Assembly (NCBI RefSeq): GCF_014191055.1
Contig: NZ_JACHWB010000008.1
Span: forward strand, 1-64,000
Length of the DNA stretch: 64,000 nucleotides
Direction: 5' to 3'
Source of the DNA: Microvirga lupini
GTDB lineage: Bacteria; Pseudomonadota; Alphaproteobacteria; Rhizobiales; Beijerinckiaceae
Below, one piece after another: positions 1 to 8,256 of this stretch. Positions within the stretch are counted from its first letter, which is position 1. Every line of letters begins with the position of its first letter. The notes under the pieces are model-generated. The model did not search any database. It saw only the letters and a list, made by a program, of their open reading frames with translations, and was not told the origin of the DNA. Position numbers and translations under genes: made by a program.

Positions 1-1628
1 TTGGGGTCGACCATGATCAGCCGGCACTCGGCCGGGGTGAGGCGGTAGACCAGCGACAGGATCATGGTGTTGATCGCCACCGACTTGCCTGAGCCTGTGG
101 TGCCGGCCACCAGCAGGTGCGGCATGCGGGCGAGGTCGGCGATCACCGGCTCGCCCCCGATGGTCTTGCCGAGGCAGAGCGCGAGCTTCTGCTTCGAGGT
201 CTCGAAGTCCTGGGAGGCGAGGAGCTCGCGCAGGTACACGGTCTCGCGCTTGTGGTTGGGCAGCTCGATGCCGATGGCGTTGCGGCCCTGCACCACCGCC
301 ACGCGGGCCGAGACCGCGCTCATCGAGCGGGCGATGTCGTCCGCCAAAGAGATCACCCGCGACGACTTCGTCCCAGGCGCAGGCTCAAGCTCATAGAGGG
401 TTACGACAGGGCCGGGATTGACCTTGGTGATGGCGCCGCGAACGCCGAAATCCTCGAGCGTGCCTTCGAGCAGGGCAGCGTTCTGCTCCAGGGCCTCGGC
501 CGAGATCGTCGGACCGGCCGGACGCTTGGGCTCGGCGAGCAGGCCGAGCTGCGGGAGCTGGTAGTTCTCCTCATCCAGCAGCGAGGGCTGGGCCTCACGG
601 GCCATGCGCTTGCCGGGCTTCGGCGCCGTATGCGCCGGCGCGACCCGGGTCGGGGCCGGCTCGGGCCGGGCGGCCGGACGGGCCGGCGGAACATCGTCCT
701 CGTCCCAGGGAGCCTCGTCGTCATCGTGCATCGGAACGGCCGCGGGGGCCGGCCGCGGGCGTGGCGGAGCGCCGTCGAGGACGGGCTCGCGGCGAATCCC
801 GGGCTGACGGGCGGAGCGCTTCACGGGTGCTGGCGTATCCTCATACTCCTCGTCGGGGGCGGCATGGCGGCCTTCCCGCCAACGACGGGCGGCAGCGCGC
901 AGGCTCATGGCTCCGTGGGCCAGGGCCCCGAGGGACACGATGCCCCAGCCCGGCTCGTCGTGGCCGATCTCCTCCGCTTCGTCCCAGTCCTGGATCTTGC
1001 GGCGGCGCACCGGCACGGGATCCTCGATCTCCTCCGGCTCCTCGCGGTGCTTCTCGTCCGCAGATCCCAGGCCGCAGGCGGCCGAAAGGGTCAGGATGGC
1101 GACGCCCGCAAACAGGAAGCCCAGCACCGCGCTGGCCGGGCCGTTGGACAGCCCGGTGATGGCCTTGGCGCCGGCCAGGATCGCATCGCCGACCACGCCA
1201 CCGAGACCCGTAGGCAGGGGCCAGCTCTGGGTCGGGGGCAGGGCGCTCGCCAGCGCCGTGGCGGCACCCGCGCCAATGACCCAGAGAGCGAGGCGCAGCT
1301 GCAGGCGGCCGAGCTCGCCCGATTTCATGAGCCGCCAGCCCCACAGCGCCAGGGGGAGCACCGCCGCGATGGCGCCCAATCCCAAAAGCTGCATGAACAG
1401 ATCGGCCACGATGGCGCCGGGCCAGCCGATGAGGTTGCGCACGGGCAGATCGGTGGCGTTGTTCAGGCTCGGATCGTCCACCGACCAGGTGGCGAGCGCC
1501 ACGGCGACCGCGCCCGCGAAGGCGATCAGGCACAGGCCCGTCAGCTCCTGGGCCCGGCGGGCCAGGAAGGCTCTCAACGAGCTGAAGAGGCCATCATAGG
1601 CGGAAGAAGAACGGCGGGCCGCGCGCAT
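1..1628 (-). CDS. ftsK: DNA translocase FtsK, N-terminal part (runs off the left edge)
   Basis: FtsK is the membrane-anchored DNA pump that clears chromosome ends from the septum and activates XerCD at dif. About 542 residues are visible, starting MRAARRSSSAYDGLFSSL. The N-terminal ~200 residues carry hydrophobic segments typical of the FtsK membrane anchor, followed by a proline/arginine-rich low-complexity linker. Near the window edge the motor begins: Walker A reads AGTTGSGKSVAINTMI, and the last visible residues LIMVDP are the Walker B strand. The rest of the motor and the gamma DNA-reading domain lie outside the window. The gene diverges from the copper cluster to its right. The family assignment is secure; the start is the first ATG before the hydrophobic anchor. 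Confidence 0.95.
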   Translation of the reverse strand, partial: MRAARRSSSAYDGLFSSLRAFLARRAQELTGLCLIAFAGAVAVALATWSVDDPSLNNATDLPVRNLIGWPGAIVADLFMQLLGLGAIAAVLPLALWGWRLMKSGELGRLQLRLALWVIGAGAATALASALPPTQSWPLPTGLGGVVGDAILAGAKAITGLSNGPASAVLGFLFAGVAILTLSAACGLGSADEKHREEPEEIEDPVPVRRRKIQDWDEAEEIGHDEPGWGIVSLGALAHGAMSLRAAARRWREGRHAAPDEEYEDTPAPVKRSARQPGIRREPVLDGAPPRPRPAPAAVPMHDDDEAPWDEDDVPPARPAARPEPAPTRVAPAHTAPKPGKRMAREAQPSLLDEENYQLPQLGLLAEPKRPAGPTISAEALEQNAALLEGTLEDFGVRGAITKVNPGPVVTLYELEPAPGTKSSRVISLADDIARSMSAVSARVAVVQGRNAIGIELPNHKRETVYLRELLASQDFETSKQKLALCLGKTIGGEPVIADLARMPHLLVAGTTGSGKSVAINTMILSLVYRLTPAECRLIMVDP

Positions 1629-1807
1629 CAAACCACTCTAAAAAACCAACAGGACGAGACAGTATTGCCTGGATGCTAGCGCGGGCGGGTTAAGGGTCCT
1701 TTAACCGTAAGTGCATCGGGTGGGGAAAAGTGACCCCGGCAGTCCCGCAGCGTCAGTGGCCTTTTGCGCGGTTGACGCGCGCCGAGCAAAGGACCAGTGT
1801 CCCGGCC

Positions 1808-2188
1808 ATGAGACGCAGGATTTCGGCACAGGGCTGGATGCGCGCCGTCATCGCGGCGGTGATGGCCTATGCCTTCGTCCTGCAGGCCCTGCTCATCTCC
1901 GCGAGCGGCGCCGTTCATGCGGCAGCAGCGGGCGACCCGCTCGGAATCATCTGTCTCCAGGACGGCTCCTCGGCGCCTGACCACTCCCCTGGCAAGGCCC
2001 ATCAAAATCTCTGCTGCACGTTAAGCTGCCACGGCTCCGGGCCGGCAGGTCCGGTTCCGCTGGCGGTTCTCCTCGACCGGCTCGCACCCCTCGCCGTCGC
2101 AAGCGACCGCCGGGCGGATCCGCCGCAGCTTCGCCTCACCTCCAACGTCCTGCCCCTGGGATCACGCGCGCCGCCGCGCCTCGGCTGA
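1808..2188 (+). CDS. DUF2946-like secreted protein
   Basis: A 126-residue protein with an N-terminal hydrophobic signal/anchor (about residues 10-32, VIAAVMAYAFVLQALLISAS), then a short Cys-containing region (ICLQ and CCTLSCHG) and a proline-rich tail. This pattern resembles DUF2946 proteins, which accompany copper and cytochrome oxidase assembly genes. It lies 40 bp upstream of the YcnI-PCuAC fusion and the SCO1 gene on the same strand, so a role in periplasmic copper handling is inferred from context only. I chose the ATG at 1808 because it sits just before the hydrophobic segment; an ATG at 1730 would add 26 residues without membrane character. Confidence 0.65.
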   Translation: MRRRISAQGWMRAVIAAVMAYAFVLQALLISASGAVHAAAAGDPLGIICLQDGSSAPDHSPGKAHQNLCCTLSCHGSGPAGPVPLAVLLDRLAPLAVASDRRADPPQLRLTSNVLPLGSRAPPRLG

Positions 2189-2228
2189 CCGCCGCCTTCG
2201 ATCTCCCATTCTGCAAGGACTTCTATCC

Positions 2229-3167
2229 ATGACTTCGTTTCGCCTCGGCGCGCTTGCTGGCGCGCTCATCGCCGTTTCCTTTCCCGCTCTCGCCCATGTC
2301 TCGTTCGAGAACGGCCAGGCGACGCCCAACTCCACCTACAAGGCGACCTTGCGCATCCCGCACGGATGCGGCGGCAAGCCGACCCTGAAGCTGCGCGTGC
2401 GGATCCCGGAAGGGATCGTCGCCGTCAAACCCATGCCGAAGGCCGGCTGGAAGCTCGAAACCGCCAAGGGCGCCTATGTACGCGCCTATCAGGTCCACGG
2501 CGAAGCGGTGTCCGAGGGCGTCACCGACATCGTCTGGACCGGCTCCCTCGATGACGCCCATTACGACGAGTTCGTGTTCCAGGCCCGCTTCACCGATGCC
2601 TACCAGCCGGGCGCCACGGTGTTCTTCCCCGTCGTGCAGGAATGCGACGGCACAACCGAGGAATGGACCCAGGTACCCGCCGAGGGCCAGGATCCGCACA
2701 GCCTCACATCGCCCGCACCCGGCGTGAGGATCATCGCGGCCACAGGTGCTGCACCGACCCCGGTCAAGGTTGGGTCGCTGACCCTCGAGCAGCCCTGGTC
2801 GCGGGCCACTCCGGGCGGCGCCAAGGTGGGCGGTGGGTATCTTCGCATCACCAACACGGGCACGGCGCCCGACCGTCTGATCGGCGGTTCGTTTGCCCTG
2901 GCCTCGAAGGTCGAGGTGCATGAGATGAAGCTCGAAGGCGACGTCATGCGCATGAAGCCGGTGGAGGGCGGGCTCGAGATCAAGCCCGGCGCCACGGTCG
3001 AACTGAAGCCGGGTGGGCTCCATCTCATGTTCATGGACCTGAAGGAGCCGCTGAAGGAGGGTCAGGTTCTCAAGGGAACGCTCACCTTCGAGAAGGCAGG
3101 TCCCATCGAGGTGGAATACAATGTGCGCGGCATGGGCGGGGCTGCTCCCGCCGAGCACAAGCACTGA
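2229..3167 (+). CDS. YcnI (DUF1775) - PCu(A)C copper chaperone fusion
   Basis: 312 residues, exported. After a signal peptide ending PALA the mature protein begins HVSFENG, so a histidine is at or near the new N-terminus as in YcnI-type copper proteins. Residues ~22-165 are the DUF1775/YcnI domain. Residues ~180-300 are a PCu(A)C (DUF461) cupredoxin-like domain with the methionine/histidine ligand pattern HEM, then VMRM, then HLMFM. A His-containing tail (AEHKH) ends the protein. PCu(A)C proteins deliver Cu(I) to the CuA site of cytochrome c oxidase. The gene is followed 10 bp later by a SCO1 homologue, which works in the same step, so the two probably form one operon. Domain identities are clear; copper binding here is inferred. 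Confidence 0.88.
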   Translation: MTSFRLGALAGALIAVSFPALAHVSFENGQATPNSTYKATLRIPHGCGGKPTLKLRVRIPEGIVAVKPMPKAGWKLETAKGAYVRAYQVHGEAVSEGVTDIVWTGSLDDAHYDEFVFQARFTDAYQPGATVFFPVVQECDGTTEEWTQVPAEGQDPHSLTSPAPGVRIIAATGAAPTPVKVGSLTLEQPWSRATPGGAKVGGGYLRITNTGTAPDRLIGGSFALASKVEVHEMKLEGDVMRMKPVEGGLEIKPGATVELKPGGLHLMFMDLKEPLKEGQVLKGTLTFEKAGPIEVEYNVRGMGGAAPAEHKH

Positions 3168-3177
3168 GGAGGGAGCG

Positions 3178-3777
3178 ATGAATCCGAGACGTCTTCTCAT
3201 CCCGCTCCTCGTCTTCACGACGGGGCTACTGGTGCTCGTCGTCACGGCGGGCCTGCTTCTCTTCCCATCGGGGCCGCAGCAGAGCGCCGGCAAGGTGCCG
3301 ATCGGCGGGCCGTTCAAGCTCACGAGCCATGAGGGCAAGCCGTTCACGGAAGCAGACCTGAAAGGAAAACCCTTCGTGGTGTTCTTCGGCTTCACCCATT
3401 GCCCTGAGGTCTGCCCGACGACGCTCTACGACCTGACCCAGGACATGGCGGCGCTCGGCAAGGACGGCGAAAACCTGCAGGCCGCCTTCATCACGGTCGA
3501 TCCCGAGCGTGACACGCCGGAGCTGATGAAGACCTATCTGTCGTCCTTCGATCCGCGCATCGTCGGCCTCACCGGCACGGAGGAGGAGATCGCCGCGGCG
3601 GCGCGCACCTACAAGATCTATTACCGCAAGGTGCCGACCGACGGCGGCTATACCATGGACCATTCGGCGACGCTGTTCCTGATGGACAGCAAGGGCGAGT
3701 TCTACGGCACGTCCAACTTCCAGGAGCCGGAAGAGACGCGGCGCTCGAAGCTGCGGCAGTTGATCAAGAACGGGTGA
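3178..3777 (+). CDS. SCO1/SenC family copper chaperone
   Basis: 199 residues: one N-terminal membrane segment (about residues 7-29) and a periplasmic thioredoxin-fold domain. The copper-binding CxxxC is present in HCPEVCP, and the distal histidine ligand in TMDHSATLF. SCO proteins metallate or reduce the CuA centre of cytochrome c oxidase. The ATG at 3178 follows a GAGGAGGGAG ribosome site and is 10 bp after the YcnI-PCuAC stop, supporting a cytochrome oxidase copper-insertion operon. Confidence 0.93.
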   Translation: MNPRRLLIPLLVFTTGLLVLVVTAGLLLFPSGPQQSAGKVPIGGPFKLTSHEGKPFTEADLKGKPFVVFFGFTHCPEVCPTTLYDLTQDMAALGKDGENLQAAFITVDPERDTPELMKTYLSSFDPRIVGLTGTEEEIAAAARTYKIYYRKVPTDGGYTMDHSATLFLMDSKGEFYGTSNFQEPEETRRSKLRQLIKNG

Positions 3778-3800
3778 CGTCGTCTCATTAACACCCTCTC

Positions 3801-3990
3801 GTCATCCCCGGGCTTGTCCCGGGGATCCACGTCTTAACCCCGTGCAAAGACGTGGATGGCCGCAACAAGTGCGGCCATGACGGACAGGGTGTCATCCCCG
3901 GCGCACGAAGTGCGGGAAGGGGATCCATAGCGCAGAATGTGCAGGTGGATCCCCTTCCCCTCCGCTGACGCTCCGGCCGGGAATGACACT
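3801..3990. repeat. Composite palindromic intergenic repeat, copy 1
   Basis: The gap between SCO1 and amtB carries three adjoining GC-rich palindromes: 3801-3835 (GTCATCCCCGGGCTTGTCCC and its partner), 3847-3884 (stem GGCCGCAACAAGTGCGGCC), and 3891-3990 (two near-complementary GGGGATCC-containing arms). The reverse complement of the whole block recurs at 25464-25664 with few mismatches. It resembles dispersed intergenic repeats of Rhizobiales; no coding sequence is apparent. Confidence 0.85.
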
Positions 3991-3997
3991 GAATGAG

Positions 3998-4027
3998 AAA
4001 AGCCCCGGCCGTATGACCGGGGCTTTT
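3998..4027 (-). terminator. Hairpin terminator downstream of amtB
   Basis: A perfect 11-bp stem (AAAAGCCCCGG paired with CCGGGGCTTTT) with an 8-nt loop lies 29 bp after the amtB stop. The T-run exists on both strands, so it may also stop readthrough from the SCO1 side. Confidence 0.8.
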
Positions 4028-4055
4028 CCGTTTTGTGCCTCTGGAAGGCCGTTCT

Positions 4056-5402
4056 TCAGTAGTTGTAGGCGCGCTCGCCATGGTCGGCGAGATCGAGGCC
4101 TTCGCGCTCCTCGTCCGGCGTGACGCGCAGGCCCACGATGACGTCGGTGATCTTGAAGAGCACCACCGATCCGATGCCCGTCCAGACCAGGGTCACCACA
4201 ACGGCGATGATCTGCGTCACCACCTGGCCGCCGATCGCGTACTCGCCGACGCCGTAACCGCCGAGCGACGGAGCGGCCACGATGCCGGTACCGATGGCCC
4301 CGATGATGCCGCCGACGCCGTGGATGCCGAACACGTCGAGCGCATCGTCATAGCCGAGCGCATTCTTCACGCCCGTCACCGCGAAGTAGCAGACCGCGCC
4401 GGCAACGAGGCCGAGCACGATGGAGCCCATCGGGCCGGCAAGGCCCGCAGCCGGCGTGATGGCAACAAGCCCTGCGACCGCGCCAGACGCGATGCCGAGC
4501 AGCGAGGCCTTGCCCTTGGCGAGCGCCTCCACGGTCATCCAGGCGAGGCCGGCGGCGGCCGGCGCCACGATGGTGTTGAGGAGCGCAAGAGCAGCGCCGC
4601 CCGTGGCCTCAAGATTGGAGCCCGCGTTGAAGCCGAACCAGCCGACCCACAGCAGGCAGGCGCCAACGAAGGTGAGCGTCAGCGAGTGCGGGGCGAGCAG
4701 GTCGCGGCCATAGCCGATGCGCTTGCCGATGAGCAGGGCGCCGACGAGGCCGGCCACGCCCGAGTTGATGTGAACCACCGTGCCGCCCGCGAAGTCGAGA
4801 GCCCCGAGACCGAAGAGATAGCCTTCCGAGAACCACACCATGTGGGCGATGGGCAGGTACACGAAGGTCAGCCACAGGCCGGTGAACAGCATCACGGCCG
4901 AGAACTTGATGCGCTCGGCGAAGGCGCCGACGATCAGCGCCGGCGTGATGGCAGCGAAGGTGAGCTGGAAGGCGATGAAGGTGAATTCCGGAATCGCCAC
5001 GCCCTTGGTGAAGGTATCGGCGGTGGAATCCGTGGTCACGCCGGTGAGGAACGCCTTCGAGAAGCCGCCGATGATCGAGCCGAGCACGCCTTCACCGCCG
5101 GACGTGAAGGCCAGGGAGTAGCCATAAGTGACCCACAGGATTCCCACGAGGGAGAACACCGCGAAGATCTGCATGAGCACGGAGAGCATGTTCTTGGTGC
5201 GCACGAGGCCGCCATAGAACAGGGCCAGGCCTGGGATCGTCATGAGGATCACCAGAATGGTCGAGACGAGCATCCAGGCGGTGTCGCCCTTGTTGACCGT
5301 GGGAGCGGCCGCGGCAGCGTCCTGTGCCAAGGCCGGGTTGAGGGCCAGGAGACTTAAACCCAGCGCACCGAGCGCGGGCAGGAGGAGGGGACGGAAGGTC
5401 AT
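4056..5402 (-). CDS. amtB: Ammonium transporter AmtB
   Basis: 448 residues. An N-terminal signal-like segment ends in LNPALAQDA, followed by about eleven membrane helices containing Amt family signatures such as DFAGGTVVHINSG and FGFNAGSN. Amt proteins form trimers that conduct ammonia/ammonium across the inner membrane and are gated by GlnK. The ATG at 5402 (MTFRPLLLPAL) starts the signal segment directly; an upstream ATG at 5429 would add nine residues. The gene is 35 bp downstream of glnK on the same strand, the usual glnK-amtB operon, under the sigma-54 promoter at 5869-5883. Confidence 0.97.
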   Translation of the reverse strand: MTFRPLLLPALGALGLSLLALNPALAQDAAAAAPTVNKGDTAWMLVSTILVILMTIPGLALFYGGLVRTKNMLSVLMQIFAVFSLVGILWVTYGYSLAFTSGGEGVLGSIIGGFSKAFLTGVTTDSTADTFTKGVAIPEFTFIAFQLTFAAITPALIVGAFAERIKFSAVMLFTGLWLTFVYLPIAHMVWFSEGYLFGLGALDFAGGTVVHINSGVAGLVGALLIGKRIGYGRDLLAPHSLTLTFVGACLLWVGWFGFNAGSNLEATGGAALALLNTIVAPAAAGLAWMTVEALAKGKASLLGIASGAVAGLVAITPAAGLAGPMGSIVLGLVAGAVCYFAVTGVKNALGYDDALDVFGIHGVGGIIGAIGTGIVAAPSLGGYGVGEYAIGGQVVTQIIAVVVTLVWTGIGSVVLFKITDVIVGLRVTPDEEREGLDLADHGERAYNY

Positions 5403-5437
5403 CGGATCGAACCTCGGAAAATTCAGCAAAAAGAGGA

Positions 5438-5776
5438 TTAAAGGGCGTCGCCATCGGTCTCGCCGGTGCGGATGCGGACCGCCTTTTCGAGCGAGGTGAC
5501 GAAGATCTTGCCATCGCCGATCTGGCCCGTGCGTGCGGCCGCCGTGATCGCGTCGATCACCGGGTTGACCAGCTCGCTCGGCACGGCGACCTCGATCTTC
5601 AGCTTCGGCAGGAAGCTCACGGCATATTCGGCCCCGCGATAGATCTCGGTATGGCCCTTCTGCCGCCCGTATCCCTTCACCTCGGTCACGGTGAGGCCGT
5701 GCACGCCCAGGGTGGTGAGCGCGTCGCGCACTTCCTCGAGCTTGAACGGCTTGATGACCGCCATCACAATTTTCAT
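5438..5776 (-). CDS. glnK: Nitrogen regulatory protein P-II (GlnK)
   Basis: 112 residues, the standard PII length. The T-loop sequence KGHTEIYRGAEY includes Tyr51, the uridylylation site, and the C-terminal signature TGQIGDGKIFV is intact. GlnK senses ATP/ADP and 2-oxoglutarate and blocks AmtB when nitrogen is plentiful. It is the first gene of the glnK-amtB unit. It is called GlnK rather than GlnB because amtB follows it. Confidence 0.96.
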   Translation of the reverse strand: MKIVMAVIKPFKLEEVRDALTTLGVHGLTVTEVKGYGRQKGHTEIYRGAEYAVSFLPKLKIEVAVPSELVNPVIDAITAAARTGQIGDGKIFVTSLEKAVRIRTGETDGDAL

Positions 5777-5868
5777 GGGTTAGGCCCCCTTTGAACGTCT
5801 GCCCGAAAGCCCGGGCAGCGGTTTCCAGTGCGAACCCGACCTCAGGGACGGGTGTCGGGGGGCATTAC

Positions 5869-5883
5869 GCAAGAAGCGTGCCA
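5869..5883 (-). promoter_or_regulatory. Sigma-54 promoter of glnK-amtB
   Basis: Read on the minus strand the sequence is TGGCACGCTTCTTGC, an exact match to the TGGCAC-N5-TTGC consensus for RpoN. It ends 92 bp before the glnK start. With initiation about 12 nt after the GC element, the 5' leader would be about 80 nt. This predicts nitrogen-limited, NtrC-activated expression. Confidence 0.88.
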
Positions 5884-5911
5884 AGCCTTGCAGGACATGG
5901 CGAGACGCCGC

Positions 5912-5928
5912 TGCCTCTTTTCGAGGCA
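5912..5928. promoter_or_regulatory. Possible NtrC enhancer site
   Basis: A perfect inverted repeat TGCCTC-TTTTC-GAGGCA lies upstream of the sigma-54 promoter, centred ~60 bp before the predicted start. It fits the loose GC-N11-GC pattern of NtrC sites, but the half-sites differ from the best consensus (TGCACC/GGTGCA), so the assignment is tentative. Confidence 0.45.
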
Positions 5929-5981
5929 CCGGAGAATTGGCTGGAAAATGGCTCTAGTGATGAATTTTTGGGCAGACGTCG

Positions 5982-6851
5982 TCAGCGCCGCCGCTCGCGG
6001 ATGAGGCCTTCCTGGGCGACCGAGGCGATCAGGGTGCCGTCCTGACGGAAGATGAGGCCGCGCGACAGGCCGCGGGCGCCGCCGGCATTGGGCGTGTCCT
6101 GCGCGTAGAGCAGCCATTCGTCGGCCCGGAACGGCCGGTGGAACCACATGGCGTGGTCGAGGCTCGCCGGCTGGATCTCGGGCTCGAACACCGTCCGCCC
6201 ATGGGGGATCAGGGAGGTGTCAAGGAGCGTCATGTCGGACGCGTAGGCCAGCACGCTCTGATGGATCGCCGGATCGTCCGGCAGGCGGCCGGTGGTCTTG
6301 ATCCAGACGTGGAAGCGCGGTTCGCCCGGATCGCGGGACATGTAGCGGTTGAGCTCCACGGGGCGGATCTCCAGCGGACGCTCGCGCTCGTAATAGGTGC
6401 GCATGGGCTCCGGCATCTTGAGGATCAGTCCGCCCTTCACCTCCTCCTCGCTGGGGAGTTCGTCCGGCCCCGGCACCTTCGGCATCTCGGCCTGATGGGC
6501 GAAGCCATCCTCCTCCAGATGGAAGGACGACGACATGGAGAAGATCGCCTGACCGTGCTGGATCGCCAGCACCCGGCGGGTGGTGAAGCTTTTGCCGTCG
6601 CGGATGCGGTCGACCTCGTAGATGATCGGAACCTTGGGATCGCCCGGCAGCATGAAGTAGCAGTGGAGCGAATGGGGGTGGCGCCCCTCCACCGTGCGGG
6701 TAGCGGCCACCAGCGCCTGTCCGATGACCTGACCGCCGAAGACCCGCTGCCAGCCGCTTTTGGGGCTCTGGCCGCGAAACAGGTTCACCTCGAGCTGTTC
6801 GAGGTCGAGGATGGAGAGCAGGTCGGTGACGGCGCGGGACATGAGCCTCAA
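5982..6851 (-). CDS. tesB: Acyl-CoA thioesterase II (TesB family)
   Basis: 289 residues, the normal TesB length, with two hot-dog domains. It contains typical segments FRGQSPKSGWQRVFGGQVIGQA near the start (written in part), LHCYFMLPGDP, and the C-terminal SLDHAMWFHRP and YAQDTPNAGGARGLSRG. TesB hydrolyses medium- and long-chain acyl-CoA to free fatty acid and CoA. Starts at 6851 (MRLMSRAV) or 6842 (MSRAV) are both possible. It diverges from the UbiH-type gene. Confidence 0.93.
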   Translation of the reverse strand: MRLMSRAVTDLLSILDLEQLEVNLFRGQSPKSGWQRVFGGQVIGQALVAATRTVEGRHPHSLHCYFMLPGDPKVPIIYEVDRIRDGKSFTTRRVLAIQHGQAIFSMSSSFHLEEDGFAHQAEMPKVPGPDELPSEEEVKGGLILKMPEPMRTYYERERPLEIRPVELNRYMSRDPGEPRFHVWIKTTGRLPDDPAIHQSVLAYASDMTLLDTSLIPHGRTVFEPEIQPASLDHAMWFHRPFRADEWLLYAQDTPNAGGARGLSRGLIFRQDGTLIASVAQEGLIRERRR

Positions 6852-6898
6852 AAATCCTGTGATCGCGAAAGGTCATCCATCGGGGAGCGGCTTCGTCA

Positions 6899-6912
6899 CG
6901 TCAAGCTTGACG
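6899..6912. promoter_or_regulatory. 14-bp perfect palindrome between tesB and the UbiH-type gene
   Basis: CGTCAAGCTTGACG is fully self-complementary and sits in the 139-bp divergent gap, 47 bp from tesB and 78 bp from the UbiH start. It could be an operator for either gene; nothing else in the sequence identifies the binding protein. Confidence 0.35.
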
Positions 6913-6990
6913 CTGGTCAATGATTGGCTGACACCCACCTATAACGTCCAAGTCGGAACGTTTCTTCGACGAATGCACGGGAGAGGCTTG

Positions 6991-8256
6991 ATGAGCGCAG
7001 CAACAGGTGTGGAGCGACCGCGCATCGTCATCGCCGGCGGCGGGCTCGCCGGATTGTCCCTGGCGCTGGCGCTCAAGACAGCGCTCGGTGGCGGGCTCGA
7101 CGTTACCATGTGCGACCCGGCGCTGAAGCGCGATCCGCACGGCGACAAGCGCTCCTATGCGATTGCCGCGGCCGCGCGCCGGATGCTCACAGCCCTGAGC
7201 ATATGGGATCAGGTGGCGGAGCGGGCGCAGCCCATCCTCGACATGGTGATCACCGACAGCCGCCTGCAGGATCCGGTGCGGCCAACCTTCCTGACCTTCG
7301 CGGGCGAGGTCGACGGCAACGAGCCCTTCGCTCACATGGTGACGGCCGGCGACCTGACGGCCGTTCTGCTCGAAGCCTGCCGTGCAGCCGACGTGGATTT
7401 GCGGCCCGAGGGCGTGAAGGGCTTTGCCGTTCAGGGCAGCCGCACGGACGTGACACTCACCGGCGGCGAGGTGCTGCCCGCCGCCCTGCTGGTGGCGGCC
7501 GATGGCGGGCGCTCGCGTCTGCGCGAGCAGGCGGGAATCGGCTGGATCTCCTGGCCGTACAAACAATCCGGCATCGTCGCCACCATCGCGCACGAGCGCG
7601 ATCACGAGGGCAGGGCGGTCGAGCATTTCCTGCCCTCCGGTCCCTTCGCGATCCTGCCGCTGAAGCCCGAGGCGCAGGCCGACGGCAGCCTGAAACATCG
7701 CTCCTCCATCGTCTGGACCGAGCGGGCCGAGAACGTGCCGGCCCTGCTGGAATCGCACCCGGAAGATCTCCTCGTCGAACTGGAGCGGCGCTTCGGGCTG
7801 CAGCTCGGCAAGCTCGCCTTCGAGACGAAGCCGCAGGCCTTTCCGCTCTCCTTCGGCGTGGCGCGCTCTTTCGTGGCCGAGCGCCTCGCGCTGCTCGGCG
7901 ACGCCGCCCATGTGATCCACCCGATTGCCGGCCAGGGGCTCAATCTCGGCCTGCACGACGCGGCGGCGCTCGCCGAGATCATCACCGATGCCATGCGGCT
8001 CGGCCTGGACCCGGGCGCGGCCGACGTGCTCGACGGCTATGAGCGTGCGCGGCGCACCGACATCACCGCCATGGGGGTGGTGACGGACGGGCTCAACCGG
8101 CTCTTTTCCAACGACGTGCTGCCCGTGCGCCTCGTGCGCGACCTCGGCCTCGGCCTCGTGGACCGCATGCCGGGCCTGAAGCGCTTCTTCATCCGCGAGG
8201 CGGCGGGACTGACCCGGCAGGAAGCCCCGCGGCTGCTCAGGGGCGAGGTTCTCTAA
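6991..8256 (+). CDS. UbiH/UbiF/VisC-family FAD-dependent ubiquinone hydroxylase
   Basis: 421 residues. The FAD Rossmann motif is at the start (IVIAGGGLAGLSLAL), the DG motif in the middle (LLVAADGGRSRLREQAGI) and the second FAD motif near residue 300 (LLGDAAHVIHPIAGQGLNLG). These enzymes hydroxylate the aromatic ring of ubiquinone precursors using NAD(P)H and O2. Which ring position is modified cannot be told from sequence alone. Start: ATG 6991, preceded by GGGAGAGG and immediately before the flavin fold. Confidence 0.92.
   Translation: MSAATGVERPRIVIAGGGLAGLSLALALKTALGGGLDVTMCDPALKRDPHGDKRSYAIAAAARRMLTALSIWDQVAERAQPILDMVITDSRLQDPVRPTFLTFAGEVDGNEPFAHMVTAGDLTAVLLEACRAADVDLRPEGVKGFAVQGSRTDVTLTGGEVLPAALLVAADGGRSRLREQAGIGWISWPYKQSGIVATIAHERDHEGRAVEHFLPSGPFAILPLKPEAQADGSLKHRSSIVWTERAENVPALLESHPEDLLVELERRFGLQLGKLAFETKPQAFPLSFGVARSFVAERLALLGDAAHVIHPIAGQGLNLGLHDAAALAEIITDAMRLGLDPGAADVLDGYERARRTDITAMGVVTDGLNRLFSNDVLPVRLVRDLGLGLVDRMPGLKRFFIREAAGLTRQEAPRLLRGEVL

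Noticed and set aside
117..1679. A 520-codon plus-strand open frame over ftsK
   Set aside because: The minus strand encodes FtsK with Walker motifs; the plus frame is low-complexity shadow.
4035..5357. A 440-codon plus-strand open frame over amtB
   Set aside because: Shadow of the AmtB gene; translation is rich in His, Glu and Arg without domains.
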